A stretch of DNA of 64,000 bases from Otatea glauca (taxonomy: Eukaryota > Streptophyta > Magnoliopsida > Poales > Poaceae): NCBI GenBank assembly GCA_036346275.1, contig CM070730.1:41152918-41216917 (forward strand), in the 5' to 3' direction. Position numbers and translations under genes: made by a program. Numbering within the stretch: position 1 is the stretch's first letter; every line of letters starts with the position of its first letter. A model generated the notes under the pieces. It ran no database searches, was not told the origin of the DNA, and saw nothing but the letters and a program-made list of their open reading frames with translations. Shown piece after piece: positions 21,092-32,072 of the stretch.

Positions 21092-22380
21092 TTAATCATG
21101 AAGAAGGCCGAGCAAGGCGGCCATAGCCATAGCAATTATCCTCTCAATGTATTGAAGATAACACTTTTTGGCTTCTTGACTTCCTGGTACGGGAACAACC
21201 TTGGTCGATTGTTCCTTTATAGTTGCCACTGATGAGGCTACCATAGCCTTTTGCGCTTTCATAGCCGATGAAGAATTGGCCACTCTGTCCTCAACATCAG
21301 ATAATTGGCCAATGATTTTGGCCAGCTCCGCTTCAAGAAGTAGCTTGGTTGTCTGTAGCTTTGCCAATGCCTCTTTGTTGGCTTTGAACCGTTTTAGCTC
21401 TTCATTGTACTTGGCTTTGTGATCTTTGGCATCGGCTACCATCATGTCAAGTAGTCTCTTGTCTTCATGCTGAGTCGATCGTTGTTCCATCCTTGCCATG
21501 CCTACTCCTTCCAATCGTCATGGAAGCGGACATCCAACAGCACTACAGTAGCCTCTACAGGCAGTTCTGGCTTGATTGTGTCCATTACATTGCGGATCGG
21601 CTGAGCGTCCTCTACAAGTGCAACAGACGGTGAGTGTAGTAGATCGAGAAGTGCTTGATTTTCACCTTTACCCTAGGAGCTCACATAACTTGAGCCATTG
21701 CCTCCTCCAGACCGAGATAATTTTCTCGATCATGTTGGGCACCTTCTCCATTTCGTCCTCCTCCATGTCCGATATGTCAAACACCAACATGTGGGAATGC
21801 GATTGAGTCCGCTTGTTAGTAGGCTCCACGAGAGGAGCGTTGGTGGTGACGACCAGAGTCAGTGGGGTAGGCCGTGTTGGCTAGGGTGGCAATACAACAT
21901 TTATTGTTGGCAAGGGCAATGGAGGTTGCGAGAGGAACTTATTAGCAAAATTGCCAATGGAAAAGAATTAAATCTAAGAAAGCTTTTGTTTACCTTATCA
22001 GAAGCCAATCCTTGTGGTGAGATGTCAGTTGATCCTTCTTGATGTAGGGGGCCCTTTGCAGTGACGACCTTTTTGTTCGGTTGACCAAGTTTCTTCTTTG
22101 AAGTAGAGATCAGCTTGAAAGCGTTAGTTTGCAAAGACAACAGAAGAATATGAAAGTCTAGTCGATGAAATCTTACTCTGGTGTGGCTTGTCTAAGTCAA
22201 ATAGGGAAGGAGATTGAATACCAACGGAGGTCGACAAGTAGCCGGCAATGCTGACTCCGACATTTGGGCGGGTCCACTTGTTTGATGTGTTGGCACCCGA
22301 TGACCACCACAATCTTTTTGCTAGCTTGCTTGGCCTACCAATAATAGGATGAAGCCGATTAGCAGCGTTCAAAGACATTC
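21092..22380 (-). pseudogene. TAT antisense ORF (coiled-coil part)
   Basis: On the strand opposite to the integrase, several broken frames read toward 21092. The last is a Lys/Glu/Ala-rich coiled coil (KYNEELKRFKANKEALAKLQ, 21514-21092). Its place (after integrase) and orientation match the antisense ORFs of the TAT elements at 24060-30106 and 44800-49971. The N-terminal domain is not preserved here. Confidence 0.6.
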
Positions 22381-22394
22381 ACAAATTGTAAACA

Positions 22395-22876
22395 AGATGT
22401 AACATCTCGAAAAATTTAAAAATTGATAAATAAAATTTGAAGATGGAGAAAATAACAAAATTAATTACAAATATGATTTTAATTTAATTTCTATTTTTTC
22501 CTTATTTTTCTTGGATTTTGGTCTTTAAGAAAATCAATTTTCTTTATTAAAAACATATTTTCCAAATAATGAAGACCAAAATCATATAGACAAAAATCTA
22601 GAGAAAATATATTTAAATCTAAAGATAACTTCAAAACCTTCCCAAAGAATTTTAGAAACATTTGAAAACATTAAAAGCCTCAATAAAATCATTTACATTG
22701 GTTGATGTCCTTTTTTCCAAAATGTAAATGCCAAATTATATGAAGATAAAATCAGGAGAAAATCTACATAAATCATAAACTGTATCCAGAGTAAACCATA
22801 AAAATTTCACAGCTTGAACACATTTAATGCTAATGTTAAATCAAAAATAGTGTATGTAGACTAGAAACAGCACATT
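22395..22876 (+). repeat. LTR-like fragment
   Basis: Starts ATGTAACATCTCGAAAAATTT, a diverged form of the TGTAACATCCC LTR start, and is AT-rich. It ends abruptly where integrase coding starts. It joins two different TAT fragments. Confidence 0.45.
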
Positions 22877-23550
22877 GTCACGTAATCACCGATAACGGTT
22901 CGCTGTTCACTAGCAAGCTATTCCAAGAATACTGCAAAGGCATGGGCACTAGGGTCTGCTATGCCTCGGTGGCTCACCCACAGAGCAACGGAGTAGTAAA
23001 GTGCGCTAACGGACAGATCGTCCAGGGCGTCAAGAGGTGAGTCTTCGATGAGCTCGAACAGTAAGGCTGGGCCTGGGTGAACGAGCTTCCCACCATCCTC
23101 TAGTCCGTTCGCATCATGTCCAGTCGAGTGACTGGATCTACCCCTTTCCAGCTCGTTTTTGGGGTTGAAGCCGTCCTGCCTACTGAGGTCACGCTGGGCT
23201 CCACTAGGGTCAGCTTGGTCAACCAAGTCGACTTCGAGGAAGAGCTGTCTCTCGACCTTGCCCTAGCGGAAGAAATAAGGAGCCATGCACTGCTACGATC
23301 GACGCACTACCTGCAAGCACTTCGCAGGCATGCGTCTCGATCGATTCGACCTAGGGAGCTCCGAGTTGGGGATCTGGCCCTAGGACGAATTCAGAGCTCG
23401 ACCAACACCAACAAGTTGTCCCCAAAGTGGGAGGGCCCCTACAGTGTCGTTTCAGCAGATCGCACTGGAGCTTACCGGCTGGCGATGCCCGATGGCAGAG
23501 AGTTCACAAACTCGTGGAACATCGACCAGCTCCGAAAATTTTATGTGTAA
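22877..23550 (+). pseudogene. pol: TAT integrase core and C-terminus
   Basis: Begins inside the core (VITDNGSLFTSKLFQEY) and continues through SVAHPQSNGVVKCANGQI, where the catalytic Glu of the usual QVERANG is Lys. A stop follows, then the frame is open from 23116: STPFQLVFGVEAVLPTEV and the C-terminal KLSPKWEGPYSVV...SWNIDQLRKFYV, ending in TAA. The catalytic loss and stops mean it is inactive. Confidence 0.9.
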
Positions 23551-24059
23551 CACTCTTACCTTAATTCACAAGAAAAGTTCTTCTTTATTATCCATGATTG
23601 TGCCTCCTTTACATTTCCTTGCATCCTTTGTGCCACGACCTGAGCATCACGATCTTGAGGTACACCTCCAGGGACCACGCCAGTAGTAAGCTGATCCTTA
23701 TCGCGTCACAACTCCCCCCTGTAGTAGGACTTGGACCAGAGACCGCGCTCGACTTCAAGCAAACAGTATGCTTCGCACAAAGGTCGGGCCTGAGTGCTGC
23801 CAAGCCTGACTTGAGCGCGTTATGATCCTTTGCCTCCCTAACTGGTCGGAGATGTTTAACAACCCATGATGGCATTGCTCGACCTCGACTGCTATGACTT
23901 ATTTCTCCCACAAACTGCGCCCAAGGCTGGCGATGCTCGGCCTAGACCACAGCGGGGGCTAAACAAGGGAGTACTGCACTACCCCTTTTTTGACAAAAAA
24001 ATTTTATTACTAACTTATATTTACAAGGAGGCGTAGACATTTTTGTCCCTTGGCCTATT
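23551..24059. other. TAT A spacer after integrase
   Basis: Non-coding. Contains an AGCGGGGGCTAAACAAGG tract near 23951 and a poly-A/T stretch. No gene supported. Confidence 0.5.
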
Positions 24060-25483
24060 TCTTGTTTACAGGTCCTCCATGTCTTGAGCAAGCTTCTCCT
24101 GCTCGAGCTCGGCGATCTTCATCCTCAACACTGCGAGCTCATCGTGAAAACGGTGTGCCTCGGCTGCGGAGCTAGCAGCACGATTGCACTAGTCCTGGAG
24201 TTGGGCCAGGGCACTCTTTTCTGTCCTGGACGCCTGCCCCACCTTATCCTCGAGCTCGGCGACCTTCGTTTCGAGCTTGGTGGAGGTCTTCGCTGGAGCG
24301 GCGGCCTGCTACACGACCTGCTTCCGCAGCTCCAGCCGCTTTCACGAGCTCGTCCTCGAGGGTCTTGGCCGCCCTCGCGCGCTTGGCTTCAAGGGCCTCT
24401 ACAACCTTCTCGCACTCGGTGGTAGTAGCTTGGTCATGCTCAGCGGTGTGGGCCGCAGTCCTCTGCTCCGCCTCCTCCTGCTCGACCAGCATGGTCTCTT
24501 CGAGCTGGGAGATGTGTGCCTCCCACTCTGACACCACATCGATGACCGCCTTTAGCTTGGCGGTGTGCCCACGCAGACCTTGGAGTCCTTGGGCGATTTG
24601 GCTCACCGCCTACAAAAACCAAGGGAAGTCATGCGACAATTAAGAAGACGGATGGTTACAAGCTTACTCACCTGACTGAGCCAGCCCTCGAATCCGTGAC
24701 GAAGAGACCCGACGACCCTGTCGCCTGGTCTCGCCATCTCCAGCTCATCATGGCCCCCTGCCGAGGACGAGGCGGCAACATTGGCTCTCACTGGCATGGA
24801 CTCGGTCCCGCCTGTCGAAGCCTTGACCCGAACCTCCTCGGTCGGCCCGAACCTCAGCTCAGTCGCAGAGGCTAAGATCCCTGGGAAGAAGCACAGAAAG
24901 GTTAGATTATGGGAAAGTGTTACAACGCAAGGGGACGAGAAATGCTGCCCTACTTGGCTGATCTGCTGGAACCTCAGAAACGATAGTAGCGGTCGGTGCC
25001 TCGATCGCACCCTCAAAATCCTCGGCCTCACTGATCGTAGCGGCCTCGACCTCAGTCTCGTCCCCGTCGACCCCGACTCTGACGGCCGAGACGTCTTCGG
25101 CTCCAGCTCCCGTGGTGACCTGGGCCTACCGCGAGCGAGGGTGGCAGAACAGGAGGAAGTTGTCCACGTCCTCCGACTTGCCCTGGACAATAACCATGGT
25201 CAATGGTCGCTGATGACCAGACGCAACAACCGCCGCACCCCGCGTGTTATGGCGCTCAAAGCAATCGAGACGCTCCTGATGACGCGATGAGCGCGAGCGA
25301 GCACTCGAGGTTTGCGGCGGGGAAAATTGCTAAGCAAAGGAAGAGATGGAACCTACGCTACGACCTAAAGGAGATAAAAGATCGCACATACCTGGACTGC
25401 GAGCCTTCGTTGCTCAACCTTTTGTTGCTGTTAGAGATGAGGGGAGATCTGGGACGGCAACAACCGAGAGATCGAGCTCAAGC
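24060..25483 (-). pseudogene. TAT A antisense ORF, C-terminal coiled coil
   Basis: The minus strand carries an Ala/Glu/Arg-rich coiled coil (WEAHISQLEETMLVEQEEAE, 24606-24244) and upstream broken frames (25190-24603). The N-terminal domain lies at 30106-28928 across the inserted 3.4-kb element. Function unknown. Confidence 0.7.
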
Positions 25484-25488
25484 ATTAC

Positions 25489-26032
25489 TGTGGAATATAA
25501 GAACCCGGGTACCCTCATGATAGGCCCAAGAGGGAGGCCCAGAAGATACTCCCCGCGTCAGGCCCCGCTGCCATGCGCAAGGGGACATATCCTAAAGGAA
25601 GTTGAACTTATATTTAGATATGATAGATACGGTTGTAATCCGAGTCATTAATAGGGTAGATAAAGATGTAAACTCTATCCTGTAACCGACTAGAATCTTG
25701 TAACCGATCGGAATCTCTTAACCAATCAGGACTCTGTAAGTCGCCCCACCCCAGCTATATAAGAGAGAGGGCGGGCAACAACATAGGGATCTGATCATCC
25801 AAGCATAGAGCAATCAAGCCATAGAGCCTAGAACACCACATATCGCCCAAAGCATATTGCGCTTTGAGCAACCCCAGATCCAAGAGATCCACATAATTCC
25901 AGCACATAGGATTAGGGTATTACCTCTATTGCTGAGGGCCTGAACCTGTCTAAAATTCCTGTCTTGTGTGACCATCGAGTTTGAGATCCAGCGCCTACCC
26001 CATAATTTCATTGCTGGCTACAAAAGTCGACA
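25489..26032 (+). repeat. 5' LTR of non-autonomous element
   Basis: 544 bp. TATA box TATATAA at 25756-25762. TSD ATTAC just before it. Confidence 0.95.
25756..25762 (+). promoter_or_regulatory. TATA box in 5' LTR
   Basis: CTATATAAGAGAGAGGGCGG, repeated in the 3' LTR at 28646-28652. It is about 270 bp into the LTR. Confidence 0.75.
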
Positions 26033-26055
26033 GTTGGTGCTCTAGGTAGGGGGCG
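26033..26055 (+). other. primer binding site, TAT type
   Basis: GTTGGTGCTCTAGGTAGGGG starts right after the LTR. It resembles the TTGGCGC...AGGTAGGGGG sites of TAT elements. Confidence 0.75.
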
Positions 26056-26069
26056 CCATAATCTTTTCC

Positions 26070-26635
26070 TACAGACTCGATGGCAGCGATCGACGGAATC
26101 ACCACCACCTTCATCTCGGGCCAGGCTTTCCGTTTGGGAGCCTGGAGTTCGTCGCAGATGCGCGCGAGAACTTGTCCGCCTAGACTTGAACCGGATCCAA
26201 TCTGGTAAAGATCAGGCCGACTCATTTCAGGTATGTCACTTTGACTTGGCTGGCAAACCAATCGACGTCGTGAGGAATTGCTGCGATCGTCGTGGCGTCT
26301 TCGCGATAGAAGAGCAAAAGACCGATCTCCAACGCCAACAAGAAGAACAAGAAGCTGCGGGGAAAGATCGTCTTCGTAAGGGTAAGGAAGTGCAGGTGTG
26401 ATCGCTTCGACCTCGCGGCCGCAATGTCCACGAGGACATCCTGCAATCCAGGATGGGAGATCAAGCCGTCTTCCACACGCCAATGCAGAACGTCGTCACC
26501 TCCAAGACACTTCTCGACAAACTGGACCCGATGATTGCATGGGATAGCCCGGCGGCCCCGATCGTGGCCCAGATCAAGGCTATGGTGACGGCGGCCGCAA
26601 CTCAAGAAAATCGGGGAAAAGCGGTAAGTGAAGCG
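26070..26635 (+). pseudogene. gag: leader / gag-start remnant
   Basis: A short reading starts at ATG 26080 (MAAIDGITTTFISGQAFRLG) and is soon broken by stops in all frames. Position after the PBS suggests the start of gag, but no gag domain can be recognised. Confidence 0.35.
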
Positions 26636-26639
26636 CGTT

Positions 26640-27460
26640 CGCGCTCCCACGCGGCTTCGGCGCCACCACGAGCCACGCTGCGTCCGAGGCCACTTCGGCG
26701 CGACCACGAGCCTCGCTGCGCTCCGGCGCGCCGCCGGCGGTCACGAGCCACGCTTGCGCCCGGCGCCACGATTCGGCGCGACCACGAGCCTGAGCTGCGC
26801 CCGGCGCCACTTTCGCACGACCACGAGCCACGCTGCTCCCCAGCGCCCCTTCGGCGCGGCCACGAGCCTACGCTGCGCCGGCGCCACCTTCGGCGCGGCC
26901 ACGAGCCACGCCAGGGCCCAAGTGCGCGCCGGCGCGCCACGAGCCTCGCCGCTGCTCGGCGCCACCGCCGGCGGCCACGAGCCTCGCTGCGCCCGGCGCC
27001 GCCTTTGCGCGGCCACGAGCCACGCTGCGCTCGGCGCCGCCGATCGATCACGAGCGAGCGGCGCCGAGCACCACCTTCGGCGCGCCACGAGCCTCCTGTG
27101 CCCAGGCGCCACTTTTAGCGCGGTCACGAGCCTACGCCCGGCGCCGGCGCCCCATTCGGCATAGCCACGAGACACGCCTGCACCGGCGCCACTTTCGGCA
27201 CGGCCACGAGCCTACGCCTGCGCTCCTAGCGCCACCTTCGACACGGCCACGACCACACCTGCGCCCGGCGCCACGCCATTCGCATGGCCACGATCCACGC
27301 TGCGCCACGGCGCCACATTCGCGCGACCACGAGCCACGCTGCGCCCGAAAGTGCCACCTTCAAGATGGCCACATGCATGCGCTGCGCCGGCGCCCCGCCA
27401 AGACGGCCACGAGCCACGCCTGCGCCCCGAGCGCCGCCTACAGCTCATCTACAAGCTTAC
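26640..27460. repeat. GC-rich tandem array inside non-autonomous element
   Basis: Roughly 16-17 degenerate units of about 45-60 bp with the core CCACGAGCCACGCTGCGCC followed by GGCGCCACTTTCGGCGCG. The unit is rich in CG and GGCGCC. Ala/Arg-rich open frames across it on both strands are products of composition. It fills the place where gag-pol would be. Confidence 0.9.
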
Positions 27461-27469
27461 GCCTGCGCC

Positions 27470-27545
27470 ACTAGCAAAGATGGCATGATCGTCAGCAACA
27501 TGTGGAGCATAAAGCAGCTAAGTCGCTTTTTACTCAATTATGTCA
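27470..27545 (+). pseudogene. pol: integrase C-terminal remnant
   Basis: DGMIVSNMWSIKQLSRFLL matches the last segment of TAT integrases (compare SWNIDQLRKFYV at 23550 and AWNIEKLRRFYP at 50670). Only this scrap of pol is left, showing that the element descends from a full TAT element by internal loss. Confidence 0.7.
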
Positions 27546-28376
27546 TTATAAATAAAATTGTTGACTTTCCTGACTTGCTACTTAGTTGACCCACAACTAA
27601 GCGATGAAGTCGGGGCTACACCTAATAGTGTGCGCATGCGCACATCTTTTTCTGAGTTGTATTTTTCTTCTTTTGCTTAATGATTGCAAGTGAATCCGAG
27701 TGCGATAACTCCGAGTTGTGAAGCTCTCACCCCATGAACGGTGAACTTTAGTCACCCAAAACACGTGCCTTGGAAAAAGAGCCATGAGCCGACTCCCAAC
27801 GCTCGGGGGATAGACTAGTCGGGCAGAGTGCTTAAACAAAAAGAGTCAAACCACTCGGTTGAATTCGAAATCAATAAGGAAAAAGAGTAAAAAAACTCTA
27901 AAATTATATATACACTAGTCGGACATCACATCCGAGTGAATTGTTTTTACATTGCCTAAGTTCTACATATACATGATTTCAGGGCTACTAAATTTGGATG
28001 CGACTTGTGTGAGCCAACGCTTCAACGACGACATCAGCAACTTCGGCGATGAATGAATTTAAAGGGAGCGGCGCTGAATTTCGCCTTGAGCGGGAAAAGC
28101 GTTTTGACCTCTGCATATCGTTTGGGATACAGTATGTCCCAAGATGAACCGACTGCCAGAAGTCCAATAATGGGGCTAGGAAACACTCAAAAAGTTTAAC
28201 GCGAGGAGCTCTATTGAGTCCTTCACAATCTCTTTGCCTACAACAGGGCACTCGGCTGTAAAGGAAAACTAGTCGGGAAGCTGCATCAAGGAACTGGAAG
28301 CACTCGGCGTGAAGCATGACTCAGTTGGGCTGCAACCAGGAAGGCAGCAACTCGATCGCAAAGGACTCGTGGGCTA
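27546..28376. other. 3' non-coding region and PPT
   Basis: No coding gene. It ends in GACTCGTGGGCTAC (28363-28376) just before the 3' LTR, the polypurine-tract position with the GGGCTAC end usual in TAT elements. Confidence 0.6.
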
Positions 28377-28922
28377 CTGTGGAATATAAGAACCCGAGTA
28401 CCCTCATGACAGGCCCAGGAGGGAGGCCCAGAAGATACTCCCCACGTCAGGCCCTGCTGCCGTCCACAAGGGGACATATCCTAAAGGAAGTTGAACTCAT
28501 ATTTAGATATGATAGATACGGTTGTAATCCGAGTCGTTAATAGGGTAGATAAAGATGTAAACTCTATCCTGTAACAGACTAGAATCTTGTAACCGATCAG
28601 AATCTCTTAACGATCGAGGACTCACGTAAGCCGCCCCACCCCCGCTATATAAGGGAGAGGGCGGGCAACAACATAGGGATCCGATCATCCAAGCATAGAG
28701 CAATCAAGCCATAGAGCCTAGAACACCACATATCGCCCAGAGCATATTGCGCTTTGAGCAACCCCAGATCCAAGAGATCCGCATAATTCTAGCACACAGG
28801 ATTAGGGTATTACCTCTATTGCTGAGGGCCTGAACCTGTCTAAAATCCCTGTCTTGTGTGACCATCGAGTTTGAGATCTAGCGCCTGCCCCATAATTTCA
28901 TTGCCGGCTACAAAAGTCAACA
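28377..28922 (+). repeat. 3' LTR of non-autonomous element
   Basis: 546 bp, nearly identical to 25489-26032 apart from scattered substitutions and small indels, with TATA at 28646-28652. Confidence 0.95.
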
Positions 28923-28927
28923 ATTAC

Positions 28928-30106
28928 TGGGCTCGTCCGAGATGGCTTTCCACTGTCCGGTCGCCCCACTCGATGTGTTGCTTCTTCAGGGCACTGATCC
29001 CTAGGGCGTTTGGAGCCAGCCTCTTTCCCGCTTTCTTGCTCTTCTTTGCTCCAAGCAGCTGCAGCATTTGCTTCGCTGTGTCCAAGAGCTCCACATTCTC
29101 CTACAACTATGAGCAAAGGTCAGTATGAGCTCGAGCACTCCTGAGCTCGACATTGGCGCGAGATGAGTTACCTCACTGCTTCACCTTAGCACATTCTTGG
29201 GGACGAGGTCGTCCGTGGTGTAGTTGAACGCGACCTTCTCAAACACCATGAACATCCTCGCCGCTATCTAGGACTCCGGCAGGGCTGTTGGTGAAAATGG
29301 GGCTATCAGTAAGAGCTCGGCCGAACTCGAAGGTGCTTACCGCTTGGACTTTCTCTGGTGAGGTTGTCCCTCCCCTTAATCTTGTAGAACGGGTGCACCC
29401 TCTTCTGCAGGGGGAACACCCGGTTCCGCAAGAAGTCATAGGCGATGGCCTGGCTGGTGAGGCCGCGCGTCGAGCAGATATGGATGGATACGATGGCCTC
29501 CTAGTCTGTCGCCAAGTCTTGAGGGTCGGGGTTCTGGCGCTTGCTATCGACGGGAGTCCCGTTGTACGCAAGCGCGCCGCCTTCTCCCCTCTTCCAGTAG
29601 AACCACCTCTTGGTCCATGTACCAAGGTAGTCTCGAGCATGGATCGGGGGGTAGGAGCAAGGAAGCCCTGTTCACAGCCGAAAGTAGAGACACCCGACCA
29701 CGGGGTCCTTTGAGGTACGGAACAAGGAATAGAAGCGGAAGAAAAGCGAGGGGGTTGGAAGGATTCCTAGGAACCCCTCGCACAGGTGCGAAAAGATGGA
29801 GAGGAGGAGAATGGAGTTAGGCACCAGGTTAACCAGCTCGATCTCATATTGAGCAAGAACCGCTGCCACGAAGTCGCTCTCGGACGTCCGCAGCCCAAAG
29901 AGCATGTATTGCTCGGTGCTGATAAGCTCGTCTGCCTGGGTTGCAGCTTGGCCACAATGCCCGGCAGCCGCCATGTCGTCGGGTCCAGCATCCCCAGTGT
30001 CTCGAGCTCCTTCATCCATCCCAAGGTCATCGTGCTCCTCCCGACCATGGCCATGGGTTTCGGCTAGGTTTTGGGTTGAGGGAGGAAGATTGTGAAAGAG
30101 AATCAT
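28928..30106 (-). pseudogene. TAT A antisense ORF, N-terminal domain (PF04195-like)
   Basis: Starting at ATG 30106 or 30054 on the minus strand, an acidic N-terminus leads to VAAVLAQYEIELVNLVPNSI, SIFSHLCEGFLGI and FFRFYSLFRTSKDPVVG. I recognise this as the 'putative gypsy type transposon' domain (PF04195). A frame change near 29670 is followed by GRALTDSPIFTN (29300). The C-terminal coiled coil is at 25483-24060, beyond the inserted element. It lies opposite to the polyprotein strand; its function is not known. Confidence 0.8.
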
Positions 30107-30483
30107 GAAGACGGAAAAGCGCTAGGGTTCGATGCAAGGAGGATTTGGGGTATCCTCTGAGGAAGGCAATGGTTCGGGATTTAAAGGGCCCAATCATCTA
30201 AACTGGCACCAGTTATGCATCAAAAGGATCGCCGTGGTTCCTATGACAGGATTCAAAGTGTCGTGAGTTACTACCCTAATTTCTCCGCCCAAAGAGCGCG
30301 GCGTCGAAGTCCGAGCTTTTTCGGGCTCGACCGCGTGATGGATCTTCGTGCGATCAGACTCAAGATTATCCCAGGCATTTTGAGCATTTCCAAGACCGGC
30401 TGGGGAACCACCCCCTTCTCCAGGTCATCACACTCAAGATCATCCCGAGCTTTAGGATCACTGCTTGAGTCTCGGGGGCTAGC
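30107..30483. promoter_or_regulatory. antisense ORF leader and PPT
   Basis: On the minus strand TTTAAATCCCG near 30180 could serve as a TATA-like element for the antisense ORF, about 75 bp before its ATG. On the plus strand the polypurine tract CTCGGGGGCTAGC ends at 30483. I see nothing else. Confidence 0.45.
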
Positions 30484-30968
30484 TGTCGGGGATTGGTTAC
30501 CCCACGCAGGAAATGGCCTATTGGGCCCAAGGTCACTCGATCAAGGACAAGCTCGCTCGACCTAGGGCCCAGCTCGCTATTGACAGCAAGCTCGGAGGAC
30601 TCAGTTGGATTGCAGAAACCGGCAGTTACTGAGTCAAGGAGGGGCCTTAAAAGGTTTAGTTAAGGTGATCGTGGGCAACGGTTCCCAGCGCCATTATTGA
30701 CGTACTTCAATGCGCATCATGTTTGGATCTGGTGCCACTCCTTCGAGAATCTCGCCTGGCCATTTTCTGTGATGAACTTAGCGGTAGAGTTATAAATACT
30801 CTCCCCCTGCGTCGGGAAAGGGAGAGGGAAAATGAGCACACACGACACAAAGAACCAGTCGTCGACCTCGGCTCGAGCACCAGTTGTATTCAACCACAGT
30901 GCATCACCGTCTACCTATTGCCTCTAGGCAAGACTAGAGTAGAGCTGTTACCCATATTGGGGGCTCTA
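30484..30968 (+). repeat. 3' LTR of TAT A, 3'-truncated
   Basis: Starts TGTCGGGGATTGGTTACCCC after the PPT. TATA box TATAAAT is at 30791-30797. It breaks at GGGGGCTC (about 30960-30967), where a second, related LTR starts. By comparison with 34680-34846 it lacks about its last 160 bp. Confidence 0.8.
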
Positions 30969-31371
30969 TCGGGGATCAGTAACCTCTATGCAAGTAAACA
31001 CCACTCGAACTCGAGGTCATATCCCACGAGTTCAAGCACGCATTCCCGAGCTCAAGCTCGCGGCCAAGCTAGCTCGAGCATGCGCTTCTCGCACTCGAGC
31101 TCTTGACCAACAAGCTCGAGCTCGAGTAGAAGAATGAGGGCCCAGCTCGAGCTAGCAAGGTCGGGCTGGGCTAGGTTTAAAGAAGCCGGCGGATACCAAG
31201 TTAAGTAAAAGGTTTTAAAGATAGAGTCAAGCCGAGCGTGAAGGCTACATTCTTGGGGTAGTTACCGCCCGACTTTACTGCGCCCCAAATCCGGGTTTGA
31301 CGCCACGCTCCCGAATTTGACGAACGAAGCCATTTCTTGTAACGGTCTATATTAGAGGTATAAAACCTTCC
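30969..31371 (+). repeat. 5' LTR of TAT B, first part
   Basis: Starts TATCGGGGATCAGTAACCTC, a mutated TGTCGGGGA. It contains many GAGCTCGAG-like motifs (31020-31140) and a TATA box (31359-31365). It is cut at 31371 by a solo LTR and continues at 34540. Confidence 0.75.
31359..31365 (+). promoter_or_regulatory. TATA box of TAT B LTR
   Basis: TATAAAA, 6 bp before the solo LTR insertion. The TAT A LTR has GTTATAAATACT at the matching place (30791). Confidence 0.7.
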
Positions 31372-32065
31372 TGTAAGATCCCAAAATTTCCATATTATTA
31401 TTTTTATTGTTATTTATGCATTTTGTGAATTTTTGGAATTTATTGGTTTTTTCTGGAAATTATTTGATTTTATTTTGAAATATGTATTTTGGTATTTTGA
31501 CAAAACTAATTAAATATACACAAAGATAATATAAAGTTTTACAAAAAATATTTTATTTTAGTCCAAAATGTCTTAAAGTATTTTTGAGATTTTTCTAGGC
31601 TTTTACCTGGTATTTTTATTGCCTAAAACAAATCAAATGAATTTCTGTAAATATTTTAATTGATAAACTGGCGAAAATCCTTGAAAAATCTTGGTCAGGA
31701 GCCCAAATGCGTGCGTGCGTGTCTTGACCCAAGCCCAGTCGGCCGTTTTCTAGAAGGCCGTCGCCACCGCCGTAGATTTTTGATCGTGCAGTTAAGGATT
31801 GTTGGAAACCCTAGCGACCGTGGGCCGTTGGATCAAGATCGGATGATGGGGATTGAGCCTTTTCCGTTAGGGTAAGTTAGGATCGTATCCGTCAGATGGT
31901 TGCGAGCGGATCTGATCGTGCCACATCAGCAAGCTTCGTGATCGTTGGATCGCCATCGGACGACTATGGATCGTCGTGTTCGCGGAGGATTCGGAATTGC
32001 GCTGCCGTGTTGCCGCTGGACTCGGAGTTCGTGTTCGCCGCCTGCACGCCGCCTCCATAGGCCCC

Positions 32066-32072
32066 TATAAAA
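32066..32072 (+). promoter_or_regulatory. solo LTR TATA box
   Basis: CCCCTATAAAAGCCGAGATG, about 695 bp into the LTR and before a GC-rich leader. Confidence 0.65.

Larger units (their letters stand above)
25489..28922 (+). mobile_element. complete non-autonomous TAT-derived LTR element
   Basis: Two LTRs (25489-26032 and 28377-28922) begin TGTGGAATATAAGAACCC and end GTCGACA or GTCAACA. They are flanked by a perfect 5-bp target duplication ATTAC (25484-25488 and 28923-28927). Between them lie a PBS, a short degenerate leader, a GC-rich tandem array, a remnant of the integrase C-terminus and a PPT. It has no protease, RT or integrase core, so it must have been moved by enzymes of an autonomous relative. 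The LTRs are nearly identical over most of their length, implying recent movement. Confidence 0.95.
22877..30968 (+). mobile_element. TAT-lineage gypsy element A, 5'-truncated
   Basis: Contains the integrase end, an antisense ORF, a PPT (CTCGGGGGCTAGC, 30471-30483) and most of a 3' LTR (30484-30968). Gag, protease and RT are missing. A complete 3.4-kb element is inserted in the antisense ORF. Confidence 0.85.

Noticed and set aside
21092..21514. Host coiled-coil gene
   Set aside because: Position after integrase, opposite orientation and similarity of layout to the other TAT antisense ORFs make a transposon origin far more likely.
26453..27175. Ala/Arg/His-rich ORFs of 140-220 codons
   Set aside because: They are translations of the GC-rich tandem array in several frames and both strands at once.
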